Shown here: one piece after another, positions 59,271-64,000 of the stretch
How the letters are laid out: each line of letters begins with the position of its first letter
Position numbering within the stretch: the stretch's first letter is position 1
Source: Trichostrongylus colubriformis
Taxonomy: Eukaryota; Nematoda; Chromadorea; Rhabditida; Trichostrongylidae
Direction: 5' to 3'
Length of the DNA: 64,000 bases
Assembly: GCA_963978905.1 (NCBI GenBank)
Contig: OZ022260.1
Location: 10,281,725-10,345,724, forward strand
Position numbers and translations under genes: made by a program
The notes under the pieces: model-generated
What the model was told of the DNA's origin: nothing
Databases searched by the model: none
The model's input: only the letters and a program-made list of their open reading frames with translations

Positions 59271-59553
59271 CAGTTGGCGGGCGCACACTACTGCGCGCGA
59301 TTCATGGCGATGTTGTGCAAAACAGGTTTGATCGGCACGATCACGGTTGTGTATGGAATTGAGCGGAAATTTCCTTTCCTCTGCTTTCAGCTGAGCTATT
59401 GAATTGGAAAAAGCTATTGAATTGGAAAAAAGCAGAGAAGATGGCGTGATAAAAAAAGCATTCCGGTGCTACGATACTTCAGTCGCTTTGTATCGGACCC
59501 GTTTTGCACGTTGTCAACATGAATCGCGCGCAGTAGTGTGCGCCAGCCAACTG
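59271..59553. mobile_element. MITE with CAGTTGGC termini
   Basis: 283 bp; ends cagttggcgggcgcacacta and tagtgtgcgccagccaactg, arms of about 60 bp including actgcgcgcgattcatg. An internal 18-base tandem (ctattgaattggaaaaag, 59,397-59,432) is present. It lies in the Tudor-gene intron region. No target duplication was recognised. Confidence 0.8.
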
Positions 59554-60029
59554 GTTCAGGTCATATTTGGGAATTCGGATAGTTTAGAGATCGATAAATT
59601 GTATTCGATCGCATCGATTGGTAACATTTTATTCACCTGCTGAGCATCTAATTCCTACACATTGATGGCAGATCCATATCCCGATTATCGATGTTTTTCG
59701 TTTTCGTAAACACGCCTCACTATTTGGAATTTCGCATAGTCTAGCGGTCGATACTCAGGGTTGCTGCCAGTACCGCATTATAAAATGATTCCGAGTGAAT
59801 CGCTTGCTTTGCTATCACAAATGTAGGTTGTATCATGATTATCAATGTAGATCGCAGTATCAAGAGAAATGCACCATTTTATGGAACGCTAGGCAGTTCA
59901 GCGGTCGATACATCGGCCAGTGATATCAGAACATAAACAGAATATGTTAACCCAATGACAGTAAGCATCAGACGCGTTTGTAAAGCGGTCGTATATGTAG
60001 CAGTAGCAGCAAGCGATGTAAAGGATTTC

Positions 60030-61010
60030 ATCCCTTTCAATTCCTAACGGTTCTTATCAGCCAATGTAAGCCGTTATCAGTTTCACTGACGCTCGTGTAA
60101 CCAACAACACCATTGAGCTCCCCGAACCCTACAATACCTGCGAATGAACACTTCACTGTTAGCCGCAAAAGCGAACCGGCCCTGGTGACATTTCCCGTCT
60201 CACGCTCCTTATCGAATCTTATCAACTATTATCAGTTTGGATCACCCACCATTGATGTGCCCGACCCACCCTGCTGAACAGTTATGAGTGTCAGCGCTCT
60301 TGGACCAACGCGAAAGGCGAAACGCATTTGACGACATATGCCTTCTCATACTCCTTATCAAATCTTATCAACCGTTATCGATGCGAGCCACCCACCATTA
60401 ATGTCCCTGTCCCAACACTCAAAACATTTATGAATATCGGCGCTCTGGGATCAACCCGAAAGGCGAAATGGATTAGACGACCCTAGCCTTTTTTCGCTCA
60501 TTATCAAATCTTATCAACCGTTATCAATGCGGGACACCCACCATTAATGTCCCTGGCCCACCCTCCTAAACACCCATTGAGTGTCAGCGCTCTTGGATCA
60601 ACACGAAAGGCGAAACGAATTTGACGACATTTGCTTCCTCATGCTCCTTATCAAATCTTATCAACCGTTGTTAAGCTGGATCACCCACCATCAATGTCCC
60701 TGTTCCACTCTGCAAAAAGCCCGTAAGTATGAACGCTCTAGGTTCAATGCGAAAAGCGAAACGGATTCAACGACTCTGGCCTTTTTACGCTCCTTATCGA
60801 ATCTTATCAACCGTTATTGATGCGAGTCACCCAACATTAATGTCCCTGGCCCATCCTGCTGAAAACGTATGAGTGTCAGCGCTCTTGGGTCAACGCGAAA
60901 GACGAAACAGATTTGGCGACATTTGTCTTCCGAGGCTCCTTATCAGCCCTTATCAATTGCTATCACTTTCGGTCCACCACCATTGGTGTCCCCTTGCCAC
61001 CCCCTACATC
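60030..61010. repeat. tandem satellite, 146-147-bp unit, about 6-7 copies
   Basis: The landmark aatcttatcaaccgttat recurs near 60,066 (degenerate), 60,213, 60,359, 60,506, 60,652, 60,798 and 60,944. Each unit also carries gtgtcagcgctcttgg, caacgcgaaaggcgaaac and cacccaccattaatgtccc. The period is not a multiple of three, and frames across it are not conserved, so it is non-coding. Confidence 0.9.
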
Positions 61011-61065
61011 ACTTGTAAAATTCATGGTCCCAGCTTTGCTGCGACGCGAGATATGAATTTCGTGA

Positions 61066-61112
61066 CAGACAGACAGACACACACACACACACACGGACAG
61101 ACAGACATACTT
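61066..61112 (+). repeat. GACA/CA microsatellite
   Basis: gacagacagacacacacaca then a GGACAGACAGACA tail. It directly follows the satellite array. Confidence 0.9.
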
Positions 61113-61189
61113 AGAGGATTATATAAGTAGGATATTTCAATTATCTCAGAAAGCACAAGAACATAAGCAAATAGTCGCCAGCGCTGAAA

Positions 61190-61320
61190 ATAGGTGCAAT
61201 TTTTGAGGTCCCCTCCAGTACCAGTCCATTGCGTCTTTAGCGGAATTCCGAACGACTCGCACTCGTCGCGCCGTTCGCCGCGCATGGTCGCGCGGAAATT
61301 CGACCTATCGACCCCCACCC
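61190..61320 (-). repeat. dispersed repeat family copy, reversed
   Basis: The reverse strand reads ggtcgaatttccgcgcgacc, gtgcgagtcgttcggaattc, gctaaagacgcaatggactg; the fullest copy of the family in the window. Confidence 0.7.
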
Positions 61321-61339
61321 ATGATTCCCATCTACACTA

Positions 61340-62240
61340 AAAGATATACGAGGTATGCTAATATATTAGGTTGGAACATAATTTCTGTTACACAATGATG
61401 AAAAAATTTCAAATTTATTTTTTTTTAGTCAGTTGGGGCCATGTCCGTAGATTACGGTGGATGGGGGAGCTTCGTCCAACCAAGGTCCTGGAACTTTTGA
61501 CAGGTCAACTTTGCCACATGTGAGTGAGCGTTGTCGTGGAGGAATAAGACTCGGTACATTTTTCCGGTAAGTTTTGCAGCTACGGTGTCCATTTGCCCGC
61601 AGTAGAGATCGGCAGTGACTGTGTTGGATGGCAATTTTTTGCCCTTTTTTTGAAAAATTTTCTCTTGGATTTTCTTTTCTCTTTGCGATTTTTTGAATTT
61701 TTTTTTCTGTTTTAACTTGAGTCGATTGAGCCATCGAGTTGCCGCCATATGAGAGACAGTACCTGGGCCCATCGACTGGTTGATTCGGTTAGTGGCCTTG
61801 CATGCTGAGGAACCGGGGTGTTCGTGAATTTCGTACCTCTCGGGATTGTGGGAGATTCACTGCTAGTTGAATCCATAGAGAACATGAACGTGTTAATCAG
61901 TAATCCTTTTCACTCGCTTTATATACCCCCCAATACCAAATACATATTCCAGAAGCTTTCACAGTTTTCCCCATGAAAAATAAAAAGTGTAACAGGAATT
62001 ATGCTCCAACCTAATAGAAACAAAGAGAGTGACAGAACATGAATTCAAAAGCAGCGTTAGTTTTGCAGGTGTGAGCCAGGCATCCACTTCCAGTCTTAAT
62101 CACAAAGTATTCGAAAGCGTATTAACCCCATAGAATGACCTGCGAAGACGCTTAAGCTGCCGTCAGACTTCGCGATTTTGAATTCATGTTCTGTCACTCT
62201 CTTTGTTTCCATATTAGCATACTTCGTATATCTTTTCATT
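61340..62240. repeat. foldback element interrupted by a mariner
   Basis: Left arm: aaaagatatacgaggtatgc, then the mariner, then gaaacaaagagagtgacaga acatgaattcaaaa (62,016-62,053). Right arm at 62,173-62,238 is the uninterrupted inverse (ttttgaattcatgttctgtc ... tactttcgtatatctttt type). Further inside, gccgtcagacttcgcgattt (62,159) pairs with the reverse strand of 62,300-62,335. Confidence 0.8.
61366..62014 (-). mobile_element. internally deleted mariner, TA-flanked
   Basis: 649 bp; ends ttaggttggaacataatttc and ggaattatgctccaacctaa (inverted), TA on each side (61364-65, 62015-16). The minus strand encodes a mid-transposase fragment: MAATRWLNRLKLKQ, then TADLYCGQMDTVAAKL, FLHDNAHSHVAKLT (the HDNARPH-type catalytic motif, here HDNAHSH) and GWTKLPHPP, after which the YSPDL part is missing and the frame stops. 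The N-terminal helix-turn-helix is absent. Non-functional. Confidence 0.9.
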
Positions 62241-62924
62241 GTCGCGGTTCCGCACGCGAAGTTTCGGCAATGCAAGACTCAAGGTCGCCGCAAAGTCGCA
62301 GAATTGCAAAATCGCGAAGACTGACGACGGCCTTATGTCTCATACATACATGATACCGCTTGAACCTCGAGTTGAATGCTTGCTACTTCTAAACCAATAC
62401 AAGTTCTTCACAAGTGATATACAACGGGCAGATGAGTTTTCAGTCACGAATCAAAAACATCTGTCTCCGACAGGTGACAAACGCAACCCAGCTGCGCTTT
62501 CTAAATCAAAGGCAATCCCATGATGAATTCTTAAAGTGATCATTTGAGGGACCTTGTAGACTGTGAAATAATGTGATTTTTTCAGACAAAATGAAATATG
62601 AGTTAATGTGATATTTTACATACAAAAAAGACTGAGCGCTAATGTTCATGCGTAAATCTTCACTCAAACGCTCGTAACGATGACAAAGGTTTTGTGACTG
62701 TTTACTGTGTTTCATGGGAAATTCAACCCACTCAGGCCTCTTCGTAATCTTTTGATTTTCAGTTCACTGTCTCAAGCTTAATTCAAAGCTCGGAGCAAAA
62801 TTTGCAACCTAGAAGAGAAGTTGAGAAAATATGGGTGCAGCCCTCATCCAAAATTTCCACAAGAGCTGACCTTTCTGGTTGTGTAGGTATAAGTGAGGGC
62901 CACATGTGCACACTATACCACATT

Positions 62925-62979
62925 ACCGCGCGCTACGAAGATGAGCCACTACATAGCGCTCATCTTCGTAGCGCGCGGT
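62925..62979. repeat. perfect 21-bp-arm hairpin
   Basis: Arms accgcgcgctacgaagatga (62925 on) and ctcatcttcgtagcgcgcgg (62959 on) pair over 21 bases around a 13-base loop. Unlike a terminator there is no U tract. Function unknown. Confidence 0.9.
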
Positions 62980-63587
62980 GAGTGGTGAATGCTCATATAC
63001 GCTAGGTAATTTTGTCAGTGCGCTCTAACAATCAGAACACAAAATATGCTCTTTGTGTTCAAAATCTCAGTAGCTGCTTTCAATACCAGCAGCGCACTTA
63101 AACAGCGGGCAGGTCCCTATAGGAACATCCTACATACACCTATCATAATAGCGCTTTTGAAGGCAGGGAGCCATCAAAATGTAACAGTAGGGATTTTGCA
63201 GAAGTTCCACATAAAGGCAATAGTATGGGGTAATTCGGAAAGTTCTTGCGATTTTCGATCTCCAATTTCAAATGCACTTATGTATCTCGGCTCATACAAA
63301 ATGATAAGAACCATAAGATTCAGCAAATTTTTGAACAAGATGCAAAGTTGCCCGAAACCTTGGAAATTTAGATACGATGAACTCGCTGAAGATCGCTTTA
63401 GCATAATTTTGAGCAAATATTTGACCATGCTACTACGCGAGCCGACCAAATAATCACATCATGAAGATACACCATGCGACGCTCACTTCTATGTCATTTT
63501 CATCCTAACTTCACAGCTATGTATTTGACAAATAAAATAAACAAAGTAAATGTAATAGAAATAGCAAATGGAAGCCGATAAACATAC

Positions 63588-64000
63588 GAAATCCTCATAT
63601 GGTACTTCATTTGAATCCATCAAATATTTGTGCTTGCATTCGTATTTTTTCGGCTCATGCGGTACACGTCGTCTTTGATAACCATTCCTTGGTGGCTCGT
63701 CACTGTACTCCGAATATCGCTCTGAATCCAAGGCCATATTTTCGAGTTCCTGTGATTAGACAATGTACGAGTACAAGCACTTAACCTACCTGGATCTTTT
63801 GGCCATCCTCCTCGGGGCTCATACGGTTGATTAGGCGATGGCTTAAGTCTCCCGTTTCGATCTCCCCATGAACGTGGCAATCGCTCTCCACCCCACCCCA
63901 TTCTGAATCTCTCTTCTTCGCCAGATGGCATGTTTTGAGTACGTGACCTATTCGGGGTGGGTGAGCGGCGATGTGGCTCAGGATCGTAAGCCGGAGCACT
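63588..64000 (-). CDS. R/P/G-rich disordered protein segment, probable N-terminal exons of the Tudor gene
   Basis: Two minus-strand exons: 63790 to beyond 64000 (reading SAPAYDPEPHRRSPTPNRS, EEERFRMGWGGERLPRSWGD, PYEPRGGWPKDP) and 63588-63721 (ERYSEYSDEPPRNGYQRRR, YECKHKYLMDSNEVPYEDF). They join in phase when the acceptor is cttggattcag (63722), whereas the nearer taatcacag gives an immediate stop. The donor after EDF (gtatgt) leaves phase 0. Arginine/tyrosine/glycine-rich disordered regions are common in RNA-granule proteins, and same-strand order fits the Tudor exons about 6.3 kb downstream, but one gene is inference. A possible linking exon lies at about 62,618-62,690 (SQNLCHRYERLSEDLRMN). 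The start codon is outside the window. Confidence 0.62.

Noticed and set aside
60581..61130. Two similar frames starting MSALL(D/G)Q.ERRN in the satellite array
   Set aside because: Their similarity comes from two 146-bp repeat units; the period is not a multiple of three, so the frame is not kept between adjacent units.
1..64000. Search for a multi-gene defence, toxin or biosynthetic system, or CRISPR array
   Set aside because: No cas, toxin, synthase or clustered co-directional gene set and no regularly spaced direct-repeat/spacer structure; the tandem arrays have no unique spacers.

Overview
The window looks like nuclear DNA of a nematode, probably a repeat-rich clade V (strongylid-type) worm. 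The reasons are short GT..AG introns with TTTCAG-like acceptors next to long repeat-filled introns, mariner and Tc3-type transposons with TA target duplications, poly(C)/poly(G) runs, and exon sequences that fit animal protein families. No prokaryotic features, CRISPR arrays, rRNA or convincing tRNA genes were seen. Species assignment is inference.

Layout: (1) 0.9-6.9 kb, plus strand: a phase-consistent 11-exon gene for a SAFB/SLTM-like RNA-binding nuclear-matrix protein, lacking its 5' (SAP-domain) end. (2) 6.9-23 kb: no intact gene. It holds an inverted segmental duplication (10.3-11.6 and 15.8-17.5 kb) carrying a decayed spliced gene, GACAGA-type low-complexity DNA, foldback elements, a nearly perfect 143-bp-arm palindrome, a mariner relic and a 1.07-kb TIR element built of ~170-bp inverted satellite units. 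(3) 24.1-37.8 kb, minus strand: probably one large gene for a RUN + SH3 adaptor (UNC-14/RUSC type) with an ~8.6-kb central intron and a mariner relic in its last intron. (4) 38-47 kb: mostly dispersed repeats, including tRNA-like SINE candidates. (5) 47.2-48.0 kb, plus: a short multi-exon gene with a borealin-like outline. (6) 49.6-50.7 kb, plus: unrecognised coding exons. (7) 51.2-64 kb, minus: exons of an extended-Tudor-domain protein (solid block 55.3-57.3 kb). Probable N-terminal exons run off the right end, and candidate 3' exons lie at 51-55 kb. Its introns hold a Tc3-like element, a MITE, a 146-147-bp tandem satellite and a mariner nested in a foldback element.

The genes do not form an operon and share no obvious pathway. 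The most unusual content is structural: many elements have one end duplicated in inverted orientation (mariner, Tc3 and MITE types), and two satellites have nucleosome-scale periods. No new multi-gene system is evident. All exon joins were made by eye from splice motifs and reading phase.
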